Origin: Cyclospora cayetanensis
Lineage: Eukaryota > Apicomplexa > Conoidasida > Eucoccidiorida > Eimeriidae
Assembly: GCF_002999335.1 (NCBI RefSeq)
Contig: NW_020312078.1
Coordinates: 1 to 64,000 of the forward strand
Length of the DNA: 64,000 nucleotides
Reading direction: 5' to 3'
Each line of letters opens with the position of its first letter. Positions within the stretch are counted from its first letter, which is position 1. The position numbers and the translations under genes were made by a program. Below are positions 22,775 through 33,698 of this stretch, one piece after another. A model generated the notes under the pieces. It ran no database searches and had not been told where the DNA came from. It saw nothing but the letters and a program-made list of their open reading frames with translations.

Positions 22775-25700
22775 TATATATATATTCCTATGTATTTACA
22801 CCGCCACACTACTCTGTGGATGCTGCTGCGGCGCGCAGCTTCGGCAGCCTACAAGAACCTGCAATTTCTGCTTAAATTGTTGCAAGACGGTAGTATTTTT
22901 ACACCGCATCTGCAGCAACAGTCCCAAGGAAGAGCTGCTGGAGACACGCAACTGCAGAAACAACCACACCAGCAGCAGCAGCAACCGCAGCAGCAGGAAT
23001 ATGCACTGCAACACACACTACAGACTCAGCTGCAACAAACAGAAACAACAGACTTCACGAGTGGTGTGTCTTATGACCCAGCAGCAGCAGCAGCGGCAGT
23101 TGAAGCGCGCTTCTCCTCTGACGCACTGCTGCTCAAAACTCTCCTGGCAGCGTCATTCTCTCCCTCATTCATGCTTGGCAAGGTAAAAAATTGCATTGAC
23201 GGCCAGCAGCTCTCCGAGATGCCGACAAAGGCGGATTCTGAAGCTCCCGAAGGTTCAACGGCTGTCTTTAGCTGTACGTTCAAACTCCTTTCCTGCCTTC
23301 CTTTCGTTGCTGCTGGTGGAGCTATTCATGTACGCTTTCAGCGGCTGAGCAAGTGTACACCCCGGTGCTCCAGTGTCGTTTTTGCGCTGTCTCTACAGTG
23401 CCATTTGCGTGGGAGAATCCTCACGGTTGTTCGCTTTCTTTTTGTTTCTCTGAGGGGTTACACGGTTCTGCTGCGTCTGCGCACATGCCATGCTCCATTA
23501 TCATCAGATAGGTGTCTATGGATGTAAGCGTTCATGAGTACGCGTGTATGTATGTAGGTTTGTATGTAGTATGTCTGTTGTATGCGTGTATAAATGTGTA
23601 TATGTATGTATATATATATGTATGTATGTATATGTATGCACATGTAAGTGTATGCATGTATGTGTATGACTGTGATGGATTCTTATTCCTGGGGTATGCG
23701 CGTGTCTCGTGTTGTCAGCCTCGGATCGTCATTTTCAGTGGCTACAGTCTCTCTCTTTCTCTTTCTTTGTCTCTCTGTCTGTCTTTGTGTCTCACTCTCT
23801 CTGTCTCTCATTGTGTCTCACTCTCTCTCTCTGTCTGTCTCCCTGTCTCTGTAAGAATCTGCTCTCTCTCCTCTGTGTGACATGCCTCTCTGCTCTGCTC
23901 TCTCTGTGTGTTCGTATATGTATGTTCGTGTGTATGTGTATGTGTGTTCGTATATGTATGTTCGTGTGTATGTGTATGTGTGTTCGTATATGTATGTTCG
24001 TGTGTATGTGTATGTGTGTTCGTATATGCATGTTCGTGTGTATGTACGTGTGCATGTGTATGTATATTTGTACGTGCCTTAGGGCTGGTGGATCGCGGCG
24101 TTGATCTCTCGCGTTGTCTCTTTTTCAACAAGACGTCCAGCCTTGAGAAGGTGTCTCAGATTCATGCCGCCCTTGCGGCTGTGTTGCCAGGAGTTGACTT
24201 TGTGTTGCTTTTTACCGGAGATCCTAGTTCTCCGTATCTTTGCATAAAGGCTTCTTCAGCTGCAGCGGCAGAGGATCCTGCAGTGGCTGCGCTCGCGTCG
24301 CACCGACCCCCGGAGTGTCTGTACTCCAGCCTCATTTTGTATTTGCCTCCAACACCTCGGAACGAATGTTTTCACTTCGACCATCGCGCAGCTGCAGTCG
24401 CTGCCGTGGAGTACAAGCAGCAGCTGCGAACACCCCCGACAGCAGCTGCAGTGGTGAAGCAGCAGCAGCAGCGGCAGAAACGGATCGAGCAGCTGCGCAG
24501 TGCGCGCTTCCAGCGACGTGGAGGCGAAAGCGGAGATGATGACAGAAGAAATGCGGCTGATGAACGCCTTGACGATGCAGGGGGCTGCGGGTGTATCGAC
24601 ATCGGCGTGCCTTCTCTTCACGACGTCTCGGACCTTAAACAAATCAACGAACGTGTCGCACAAGCTGAACAAATTCGAGGAAGGCATATCCAGCCGTGCA
24701 GACTCTTCTCTTCCCTCCCCGCATGCGCGCAGCTGATCAATCAATTCGCATGCGGACGCTGGAAGTTCACGTTGCCACTTCCCAAACCGCAAACGCAAAC
24801 AGATGTGGATGCTGTCGATCTCTTCAGAAGGTATGATAGGCACCTCCTTGTTGCGCACGTTGGAGGAGGCGGAAAGAGGGAGGAAATGGGGGAAAGCACA
24901 CTTCTCGTTATAAGAACACGCTGGAGTCGCGGATATGCGCAGCGAGAGAGGGGGATGATAGAGGGAAATCAAGGGGCGACGTACAGCGTCTCTAGAAAGT
25001 TTTAAGTAAAAGTTTTGTAAACGGTCTTTGAAAAAACAAGTCCTTTAAGGGTGTCGCAAAACAAAGCATCGCAGAAACAAACATCTCCCAAAAATATCGA
25101 ATGAAAATTGGATTTGTGGAGTGGTGATGTACTTACGCGTGCTGCTGTGGAATCGCTTTCTTGCTTTTCAAGGGCACACATGTGTGCTGCACGCATGCCT
25201 CACGTGTTTAGCAATTTCTTTCGATGGGGGATCTCTGTCCTCGAGCTGCTTCTGCAGATTTCATTTTTTTCGCGTGTTCACGTGTGCATGTGCTACCAAT
25301 ACTGCTGCTACCATTACTGCTACTGCTGCTACTCTTACTGCTACTACTGCTGCTACTCTTACTGCTACTACTACTGCTACTCTTACTGCTAACACTACTG
25401 CACCTCTTACTGCTACTACTACTGCTACTCTTACTGCTAACACTACTGCACCTCTTACTGCTAATACTACTGCTGCTCTTACTGCTACTACTACTGCACC
25501 TCTTACTGCTAATACTACTGCACCTCTTACTGCTACTGCTGCTATCTCGTTCCCCGATACATCTACCTGAGAATTCTTTTCGACGAGGGTGTTAGTTGCT
25601 GCTTCCATGACGGATTTGTACGCTACGGGTGCCTCTTGGATTGCTCCGTCTTCGGGTGGCGCCCTCGCGTCTTTCGCGTTCTTTTTTACTGTTTTGCGCC

Positions 25701-28700
25701 TTGTGATGATTGACACGATGCGATTTTTCGCTGAATGCTGCCGCAGCGGCTCCTCCGTTCCTACAATGTTCGAAGTCATGCGGCCTATGTCGCCCTTTGG
25801 AGTCACTTGGTATTTTGTCGGTCCGCAAGAGTCGGTATCTGGCAACAGCGGCGCTGCGGCGGGAAAGTCAGGGAAGGCAGTCAAAGTTCAGGGAATCCTC
25901 AGCTACAGAAGCCCTATGGGAGTTCTCAGTGTATGTCCAGAGGCAGTCAAAACAAGTGCAGGAAGATCGAGAGTGTTCAAGCAAGTAGGCATTTCAATTT
26001 CATCGGCGTTTGTGGGGGAAGCTCTGGAGTACGGCGCTGTCTTGCCTCGACGAGCATCCGGACGGCGGTTCTTGAGAAGGGTGTCTCTTGTCTTCTTTCA
26101 TGAGCGATTTGAATTTCATACGCAATGGCGTCTTTTTTTCAGAAAAAAAAGGAAAAGTGCAGGAATTTTGACGCGCTATGCAGCGAATCCCCGCTTTTTT
26201 ACGGCCTTCTCTGTAGAGTTGAATGGGGGAGACGGCTAGGGAACCCTTGTTGTCTGTTGCCTGTCTTTATGGGAGAATCTTTTGTTCACAAAGGTATATG
26301 TTTGTGTCTTTGTATGTGCATGTATGATGTGTGGGTGTTTGTACGTACGTCTGTTTGTACATGTGGTTTCGTGAATGTACGTATACACATGTATGTAGCG
26401 TGTATGTAATGCGTCTAGCTACGGTTGTCTCGATACGTCTGTATATTTGTCTGTATATTTGCATGCATGTATGTATGTATGTATGTATGTCAGTATATTT
26501 GTATGTATGTCAGTATATTTGTATGTATGTATGTATGTATGTATGTCGGTATATGTGTATGCATGTATGTATGTCAGTATATTTGCATGCATGTCAGTCT
26601 GCATGCAAGTCTGTTTTTTTAATATTTTCCTTTTGCGAGTGTGTGTGTGTGTGTCTTTCGTGTGACTATGCCTTGCAGCCTGGGGAGATATACGCGGTGG
26701 CTGTAGCGCAGCAGAACAAAGAAAGCATTTCGCAGGCATGGGCAGAAGGTGCCACACTTCTCCCGCAGAGAGAAGCTGCCTTGTTGATGCTTGCGTTTTT
26801 GCCAGGAAGCTCGCAAGTTGAGCTCACAGTCAAGGCTTCCGTGGACGCTCCCGTCGCTATAACGAGGTACCCCTGAACATCGAGCAAGATAATTTTTCTA
26901 AAACTTTTTCCAGTGCAGATAGAGAGACTGCAGCGCGTGTAGAACCTGACGACGCCTTAAAGCCGCATTCGTTTTGTGACCAACCAGCTCCCTCTACTTG
27001 TCTTAAAATTCCCTTTCCTCGTCTTCGCCGCGTCTTCCTGCTTCTCTCTTTCACCCTCCCTCCGAAGGCTTTAAAGAAACGATGATTCTTGAGCGGAGCA
27101 TGAGTGAGCGGTCCATAGGATCGGTCTGCACATCTCAGCTCGCAGCTACGAGGCGTGTGGTGTGCTGCAGCGTGGAGATGCTGGAAGGCATGCGGCTGTC
27201 ACAGGCAGCACACTCCCCCATCCTGACTCTCTCAGACTTGCTGCGCATCAACATCCTACGCCACTTGCTGTCAAAAGCCTTACAGGGAGATCCTCAGACA
27301 GCTGCTGCAGCAGCTGCTTTGCAGCAGTGCCACCGTTCAGGTTCAAGAAAGCATCCTGTAGATGCTCTGCTAGAAGGAGATGGGCATGGCGAGCTGCAAG
27401 CGGCATTGCAACAGGTTATCACATGTTGCAACGAACCTGTGACTCCTGCGCAAGTGTTGGATCATTTGGTCAGAGGTGGTGAGCAGCACTTTTTTTCACG
27501 CCAGTGTGCATCCGTTTAGCCTTTCTAGAACTAATTCTCCCCACGACATCTCACACCCCTTGAATCACACGCCGCTCAGCTCGTCATGTATGGACGCGTC
27601 TGTCTCATGACAAGCCTGCGACAAGACGCTTCGCGCATGCCACCCAGACACAGCCCTCTCTCTAAATGCATCCCTCGTCTAAGTGCTCTCCTCTCTATCT
27701 GTCTCCTCCATTTCCTCTATCTCCTCTATCTGTCTCTCTCTCCTCCATTTCCTCTATTTCCTCTATCTATCTCTATCTCCTCTATCTCTATCTGTCTCTC
27801 CCTTTCTCATCTCTCTATCGCCTCTCTCTATCTCATCTCTCTATCGCCTCTCTCTATCGCCTCTCCCTATCTCATCTCTCTATCGCCTCTCTCTATCTCA
27901 TCTCTCTATCTCCTCTATCTCTATCTCCTCTATCTCTATCTGTCTCTATCTCATCTCTCTATCGCCTCTCTCTATCTCTATCTCCTCTATCTTTATCTCC
28001 TCTATCTCCATCTGTCTCTCTCTGTGTGTGGATCTCAGGAGCTGCTCCTGACCAACGCATTCAGCTGCTTTTCTACCGGGGTTTGCCGCTTTTCCGAGAA
28101 AACTCTCGACAGCGCAGCGGGGGCAAAAAGGGATCAGACAGCTCTCTGACATGCACCGTGCCTGCATTCGAACAACCGCACCAGAATGAACCTGCTTGCT
28201 TACCCCCATACAACATAATATCCATCGCTCAACACTACGATCGTCTCCTGCAAGTGCGTAGGCTGGATCCTGGCGTAGCAACAGCGTGCGCTGCTCGGTG
28301 ACAGTCCGCTGTTTTCATAGGCTACATCATTTATCGCGAGATTTCTCGCCACTGGCACCACGCGGCTTGCCCAGCGCGCTCCGCTAGCTAGCTAGCTGTA
28401 GATGTAGCTGGTTCGGTGTGTGTTTGAGGTGCCGATGTGTGTTTGTGGTGGAGGTGGGTGTGCATCAGAGGGGGTTTGTGTATGTGTGTTTGTATGTGTA
28501 CGTGTGTATGTATGTGTCTGTGTGCCCTTGTGTGTGTATGGGATTTATGTCCATGTGATAAATGCGTATGGGATTTATGTGTATCTGTGCATCTGTCTTT
28601 GTGTGTTTTCGCGCGTCTGGTAGAACGGCTGCTGCGCGTGCTCCACTCTACGACCTTTTTCCTTCTGCCTTAGCCCAGGAGCCGTAGAACCTTTCTCTTG

Positions 28701-28930
28701 CAGTGGCTGCCCACTTTTTCTGTTGTTTTTGCATTGTGTATGTTTTACGTCTTCAGGAGCATCACCGACGAGCGAGTGAGCCGCGGAAGAAGCAGCAGCA
28801 GCAACAACAGACGTCGCGGCGAGGCACAAAGCAGCAGAGCAGGCAGAAGGGGCACAACGCGAATGTGAAGAGTTCGAAGCGAAGCTCGCAGATCAATGCG
28901 CCAAAGCAGCACTCGTCGGAGGTTCTCTGT

Positions 28931-28971
<41 letters not shown>

Positions 28972-29047
28972 GCAGCGGAACGCAACTAGACGGCGGGGCA
29001 AAGAAGCCACTGCACAGACACAGTCTGCGGGGGGGGGAAGGGTGCAG

Positions 29048-29109
<62 letters not shown>

Positions 29110-31172
29110 GCAGCAGCATCATATTCCCCTTGGTCCTCCCCACCAACAGAGCGAGCAACATTATCAGCACGGCTTGCAAGTACGCGGCGCGCACCCACCC
29201 CTCGATGGCATGCATGCAGCTGCCTTTGGAGGTGTGGGGATGGGAGGTGTAGGATGCGCTGGCGATGTTGCACAAAGTGGACAGCCTGCTGGAAAAAATC
29301 AGCGGGGAGTCTCTGTGATTTCTCAGCGTAAGTCAGCTTGCGGCAGCTTATGTAAGACGTCTGCTCACGTAGCCTCGCTAGACGCAGGCAAGGCACACAC
29401 ACGCCTCCTGCTTCATTGGCTTGTGCCTTGGAGGCGCTGCAGCAAGAGCGACGTGCACACACTTACGGAGAGACACACTTACAGAGAGACACACGTATAG
29501 AGGGATACATTCATAATACCTATACACTTACAGATAAATTGATAATACCTACACAAATACACATACATAATACTTATACACATACATAATACTTATACAC
29601 TTACAGATAAATTGATAATACCGACACAAATACACATACATAATACTTATACACTTACAGATAAATTGATAATACCTACACAAATACACATACATAATAC
29701 TTATACACATTCATAATACCTATACACTTACATAATACCTATACACTTACAGATAAATTGATAATACCTATACACATACACACACCTAAACACACAGAGG
29801 GCAACAGCAGGAGCTGTTGCTGCTCGAAAGCGTTTGAGCTTCTGTTCTAGGAGGGGTTGTGCAGTGTCTACAAAATATCTTTCTGCGCTCGTATGTGCAA
29901 TGTACCGACGGCATGCGTGCAGCTCTGAGCGACAGCGATCGCTCTTGGAATTTCGGGGGTGGCATTCAGTCTGTGGCTTCACCGCAGCGTCTTGTGTAAG
30001 TCCAGTGTTGTTTTTAAAGAAGCGCACTGTACTCTGTTCTGTGCTGTCTGCTGCACGAGTTTCTCTTTGTCTCTGTCTGTCTGTCTGTCTGTCTGTCTCG
30101 CTCTCTCTCTGTCTCTCTCTGTCTGTCTGTCTGTCTCGCTCTCTCTCTCTGTCTGTCTCTCTTTGTGCGCGCTTGCTCTTCGGTTGCTGTTTGTTGCTGT
30201 TTGTTGCTGCTGCTATGCTTGTTTACATGCCGCTGTTAGAGAGGGTATTTATCTGTATTGAGTGTGCGCTCCTTGCGAGGAGCAGCGAAAAGGGCAAGCA
30301 AGGCTTTCTCTCTCTCTCTCTGGCTACCACCGTAGCAGCTTTACGGGGGAAGCGAATTTGAGTGCAAGGGGGTGCAGTGATGCGTAGTAGGCGCTGCCTT
30401 GCATAGGCAAGTAGTGCCATTATTGGGGGATTGAAGAAGGGGGGGGATAGTGTGTGTGTGTGTGTGTTTCTGGGGGGAAGGGGGTGTGTGTGTGCGTGTG
30501 TGGAAGGGAGGCTGGGTTCGGTCGTCTTTGAGGGACGTTTCTTGAGATGGTGCTTTGGAATAAACCTGTCTGTCTGTGTCTGTCTATGTCTGTGTATCTG
30601 TATGTCTGTATCTGTGTGTGCACGTGTGCAGACGATTGGAGCACATGCAAAATCCGAGAATGAGCATTGGGCAAAGTGCAAGCTTGCCGGCGTACAGTCA
30701 TCAGCAGCAGCTTTCAGTGCAGCAGCGATATGCCGCTGCAGGAGTTAACGCGGTGGCTGCTACCCCTGCGCTTTTGCAGCAGCAGCAGCAGGCGGCGCAC
30801 TATCACCTTGTACAGTACCGCCAGCAGCCGCAGCAGCTGCAGCAGCAGCATGCGTATGCCTTCAACCCGTATGCGCTGCAGCAAGCAACAGGCTTGCAGC
30901 AGTCCTACCTGGAAACCTCCGGCCTGCCGCGGCAGCAGCAGCATCTTGCGCTAAATGCTGTTGCTGGAGGCGTGTCTCTTCAGCAGCTCCAGCAGCTGCA
31001 TTTGAGCATGGGTGCGGGAGGAGCACAACCGTCTCATGTGCAGGCAGCCGCGTTCAGAGGATCGTCTGCTGCCTTGCTGCAACAGCACCTGGCCGGCTCG
31101 CCAAGCCACGGAGGGAATGGGGAAGCTCCCCACAGTGTATTTGGAGCGTACAGTGGCAGCAGCAGGGGGTAA
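13421..31172 (+). CDS. DExH-box RNA helicase, TDRD9/Spindle-E-like, with Gln-rich C-terminal tail
   Basis: ATP-dependent RNA helicase of the DEAH/RHA superfamily. The start is the ATG at 13421 (AAGATGGCG). Exon 1 (13421-15001) holds motif I GETGCGKST (residues 124-132), TQPRR (Ia), motif II DEVH (314-317), motif III SAT (347-349) and a poly-Gln insert. Phase-consistent exons follow: 16915-17011; 17737-18164 (VLVFLPG, SNIAESSLTLP); 18672-18744 and 19385-19624 (motif VI QQRSGRTGRVFPG across the junction); 20047-20135; 20408-20505; 20794-21012 (HA2 region, FGCPLDAVVMASCLSS); 21974-22041; 22349-22468; 22839-23182; 24133-24830; 25588-25984 (OB-like); 26679-26866; a possible micro-exon near 26914; 27069-27478; 28039-28253; 28757-29327 (poly-Gln). 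The final Gln-rich exon starts near 30632 and ends at 31172, but its link to 29327 is unresolved, so the tail could be a separate gene. DEVH and the post-HA2 region favour the TDRD9/Spindle-E branch; DHX57 or YTHDC2 types are alternatives. The intron after 18744 is GC-AG. Confidence 0.85.
15115..15283. repeat. Direct repeat, about 80 bp with 90-bp spacing
   Basis: Two copies of a purine-rich segment, both containing AAAAAATAGTGTTAGTTGAG (at 15141 and 15231). They lie in the first intron of the helicase gene, just after the donor at 15002. Confidence 0.85.
15460..15725. repeat. AC-rich microsatellite
   Basis: Degenerate ACAC/ACATAC/AAATAC repeat in helicase intron 1. It is purine-rich on the coding strand, unlike most other introns of this gene. 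Confidence 0.85.
16140..16590. repeat. TGTGTCTC-type microsatellite
   Basis: About 450 bp of TGTGTCTCTATGTGTC-like sequence upstream of helicase exon 2 (16915). Open frames through it are Cys/Val/Ser-rich and spurious. Confidence 0.85.
17210..17580. repeat. CT microsatellite with interspersed GTAACAACTG words
   Basis: Runs of CTCTCT are punctuated by TGTAACAACTGC and TGTCTTTCTCTTCC words, giving variable periods of about 21-62 bp. It forms a long pyrimidine tract upstream of the acceptor at 17736. The complement gives a 258-codon Arg-Glu open frame that I consider spurious. Confidence 0.85.
18175..18435. repeat. TATG/TGTA-rich microsatellite
   Basis: Degenerate TATGTATATG repeats, including four copies of a TATGGGTATATG word near 18294-18340. 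They start immediately after the donor at 18165 in a helicase intron. Confidence 0.85.
18950..19205. repeat. TATC tetranucleotide microsatellite
   Basis: Imperfect (TATC)n and CTCTCTAT repeats inside the GC-AG intron (18745-19384) of the helicase gene. Confidence 0.85.
19727..19972. repeat. 30-36-bp minisatellite
   Basis: Seven to eight copies of a unit built on GGTGCTGGAGTATCTATACA plus TGTATGTRTA, in the helicase intron before exon 20047-20135. Units differ by a TA insertion. Confidence 0.85.
21058..21410. repeat. GA-rich microsatellite
   Basis: About 350 bp of AGAGAGATAGAG/ATACAGAG repeats after the donor at 21013. It is purine-rich on the coding strand, the opposite of the CT-rich introns elsewhere in this gene. 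Confidence 0.85.
22545..22790. repeat. GAGA then AT microsatellite
   Basis: A GAGAGA stretch grades into TATATATA repeats in the helicase intron between exons ending 22468 and starting 22839. Confidence 0.85.
23895..24075. repeat. 34-36-bp GT-rich minisatellite
   Basis: Four near-exact copies of a unit containing TGTTCGTATATGTATGTTCG. They follow a CT-rich tract (23740-23870) and precede helicase exon 24133-24830. Confidence 0.85.
25298..25550. repeat. CTN triplet array, related to 2010-2715
   Basis: About 80 triplets of CTG/CTA/CTT type (ACTGCTACTACTGCTGCTAC words) in the intron between helicase exons ending 24830 and starting 25588. It uses the same vocabulary and orientation relative to transcription as the larger array at 2010-2715. 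Confidence 0.85.
26285..26610. repeat. GTAT-rich microsatellite
   Basis: Degenerate (TATG)n and TCAGTATATTTG words between helicase exons ending 25984 and starting 26679. Cys/Val/Met open frames across it are spurious. Confidence 0.8.
27700..28025. repeat. CTCTAT pyrimidine microsatellite
   Basis: TCTCTATCTCCTCTAT-type repeats forming a long pyrimidine-rich tract directly upstream of the acceptor at 28038. Confidence 0.85.
29460..29790. repeat. AC/AT-rich minisatellite
   Basis: Irregular repetition of two words, CTTACAGATAAATTGATAAT and ACACATACATAATACTTATA. They lie after the helicase donor at 29328 and before the last Gln-rich exon. Confidence 0.85.
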
Positions 31173-31619
31173 ATCGAAGTGCTGCAAGACTCTTCTCCTT
31201 CTCCCACTACTGAACGTGCTCTATCTACCATACATTAGGCCGTGCGTCGCTGGAGAGGAGGCTCGGGGAAGTTCTCCCCTAGAGACAGACAGCAACGCCA
31301 CGTTGAACATATATTGTCGTGTGATGATTTTGCGTTGCCACTCCTCCCCGAAGCGGCTGCGGAGATGTAATGCAGGCTGCAGCAGTGCGCTCGACTGCTA
31401 GGGAGCAGCTAGCTAGCAGCTAGCTAGAGCTGCAAGGATTGCAGCAACAGCTCTAGGCCCCTACCGCCGCCTCCCCCCTTTCTCCCTTAAGGGCCTTTGC
31501 AAATCTTCCTTGTGGTCACAATCGGACGCCTTTTCCTCTGTAGAGTTTATGCGTTGCTTCTGCGCGATTACCTTTTTTTTGCTGCCACGACAAATGACGG
31601 AGACGTCTGCACGCGCAAA

Positions 31620-31945
31620 TCCAATTAGATGTGGGTGGTTAGAAAAATTCAATTAGATGTGGGTGGTTTAAAAAATTCAATTAGATGTGGGTGGTTAGAA
31701 AAATTCAATTAGATGTGGGTGGTTAGAAAAATTCAATTAGATGTGGGTGGTTAGAAAAATTCAATTAGATGTGGGTGGTTAGAAAAATTCAATTAGATGT
31801 GGGTGGTTTAAAAAATTCAATTAGATGTGGGTGGTTTAAAAAATTCAATTAGATGTGGGTGGTTTAAAAAATTCAATTAGATGTGGGTGGTTAGAAAAAT
31901 TCAATTAGATGGTGGTTAGAAAAATTCAATTAGATGTGGGTGGTT
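31620..31945. repeat. 28-bp tandem array, 12 copies
   Basis: Twelve head-to-tail copies of a 28-bp unit with core TTAGATGTGGGTGGTT followed by an A-rich linker. Two sub-types occur (TTAGAAAAATTCAA and TTTAAAAAATTCAA linkers), and one late copy is shortened to about 25 bp. There are no spacers, so it is not a CRISPR array. The last unit runs directly into the hairpin at 31946. Confidence 0.95.
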
Positions 31946-31980
31946 CCCTCTTGAGGCTCTCTTAGAGGGTCTCAAGAGGG
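31946..31980. other. Hairpin abutting the 28-bp array
   Basis: CCCTCTTGAG (31946-31955) pairs perfectly with CTCAAGAGGG (31971-31980). The intervening 15 nt pair further (six more pairs, two of them G-U), leaving a TTA loop. It is a compact 16-bp stem of 35 nt about 770 bp beyond the helicase stop codon. It could be an RNA 3'-end structure, the remnant of a small mobile element or a replication-slippage product. Confidence 0.85.
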
Positions 31981-33698
31981 GAGGGGGGATTGAAGCGATA
32001 GAGACGTTGGGCTGCACATAATATATATATTTATTATATATTTGCACTGAAATATACATATATATATATATTATTTATAAATATTTATTTAGCTGCGTAG
32101 CTTGAGGGGAAGGGGCGTCAGTACAGGCCAAGGGAGGGTGGGTAGGTTTCTGAAGAAGGCTTAAGAAAAAGAATATACATATAGAGATAGAGGCTTACAA
32201 AGCAAGGCTTGCCTGCTTCCTACACCGCTATTTACGCGCTAGTTAGCTAGTGAGTAACTGAGTGAGTTTTGTCTGATGCGTGATAATATTTGCTGATGCA
32301 GTGGCTGCATCGCGCTGCTAAGGAATGCATATTCTCTGCAAACGGATGAGCGGCACACCGCGAAGGTATATATAGACGCTGAGAAGGGCTGATGATACGG
32401 AGGATGGTCCCCCTTTTGGCAGTGTGCAGACTCAGTGGAAAAATCGCCATTTCTTCCTTTCTACGGCGAGAATGGCAGCCGATTCAATGCGGAACGCAGG
32501 CATAATACACCAGTGAACGCTTGTCTTTTTTTTGAGGTGTCTGACTACTCATTCGTTTCTTCGCAGTCAGTCTAGGGGAATCGATCGTGCATTCCACCTG
32601 GCTTTTTTTAACGGAAAATGCGCCTGTTCTATTTCTGGATTCGGAGCATTTCTTGAACAAAGCCCCGATACTTAGCGCGCAGACTCCCCCGCCTAGGCGT
32701 ATCCCTGCCCTCTCTGCTTGCTCGTTGTGTGTCGCTTTTGTTTGTCTTCCAACTGTTCATTGGGCGCTGCTTCTGAGGATTGTATCGAAGGAATCGCGTC
32801 CTATAGGGATATACAAGGGTGGACTGGGAAAGTCAGTCAACCTGCGAGATGGCGTGGTGCCTGCTGCAACTGCAGATAGAGACGCTGACCCCCCAGAGAA
32901 CGTGCAGACGCATGCGACAGGAAAGGAAATACTGGCTGCTGCGGCAGCTGTGGGTTGCCGGGGAGGGCGTAAGATCGCATGTAGAGATACGCCGTTCGTC
33001 AAAACTTCGAGCGAAATTCTGCGGCAACACTTAAAAACCCCCAGCCCTCTACGGCATGTGTCCTAGATGCAACACAATGTTGTGAAAGAGCATTCAGAAG
33101 AAACATGGCTCCTTTTACTGCCCTAAATGAGGTGTCTAGACACCGACCTAAAACGCCTACTCCACACGCAGCCTGCGCGAGCTCCCCCTGGCTGCCGCAC
33201 GAGGCTTCTTCAAAGATAGGATAGGGTGTACGCTACGAGATGCTCAAGAACCACGAGAGGGGTAAGGGGGAGGGAAAGTGCTGCCGCTGCAGCTTCTAAG
33301 CGTAGAAGATCACGCAAGCGACTCCGAGCAGCTTTTTGCGAGCCGGTAGCTCGCTCTCTGCATTGCGAGCCGACAGACACACACGCCAGTTTCACTGGGG
33401 ATTTAAACTGCCAAAAAAGAGGGGATATATACACATTCGTGCAAAAATCCCTCATGCCAGAGAGGGTATTGCGGGCACCAACACCAGCCTCGCCGCGCAA
33501 GGCTGCAGCACAAAGGGCCGTTCTTGCAACATCTCGTGGGATCGCGAGACTAACGGGCAAGTCCTACAGCCATGATGTTAGCGACAGTGGCAAAGATGTG
33601 TTGGGAGTGGGTAGCTGGCGCTAAAGCAAGGAGCCTTCTACATGCCTGTGTTCGTCGTTTCCCTCGAGGTGCATGCGCATGCAGCATTGTGGGGTGGC

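Larger units (their letters stand above)
31173..33698. other. Convergent intergenic region
   Basis: Between the 3' ends of the helicase (+) and BCS1 (-) genes. It contains the 28-bp array (31620-31945) with an abutting hairpin (31946-31980), an AT-rich tract (about 32023-32095), GCTAGCTAGC words near 31405-31427, a CCCTTAAGGG palindrome near 31483 and a 14-bp palindrome GGTGTCTAGACACC at 33131-33144. An open frame at 32587-33066 (+) has no recognisable features. I see no gene here. Confidence 0.7.

Noticed and set aside
25261..25884. 207-codon Val/Ala-rich open frame on the - strand
   Set aside because: Half of it is the complement of a CTN array, and the rest is antisense to a phase-consistent helicase exon (25588-25984).
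31620..31945. CRISPR-like direct repeats
   Set aside because: The 28-bp units are directly adjacent with no unique spacers, and the genome is clearly eukaryotic.
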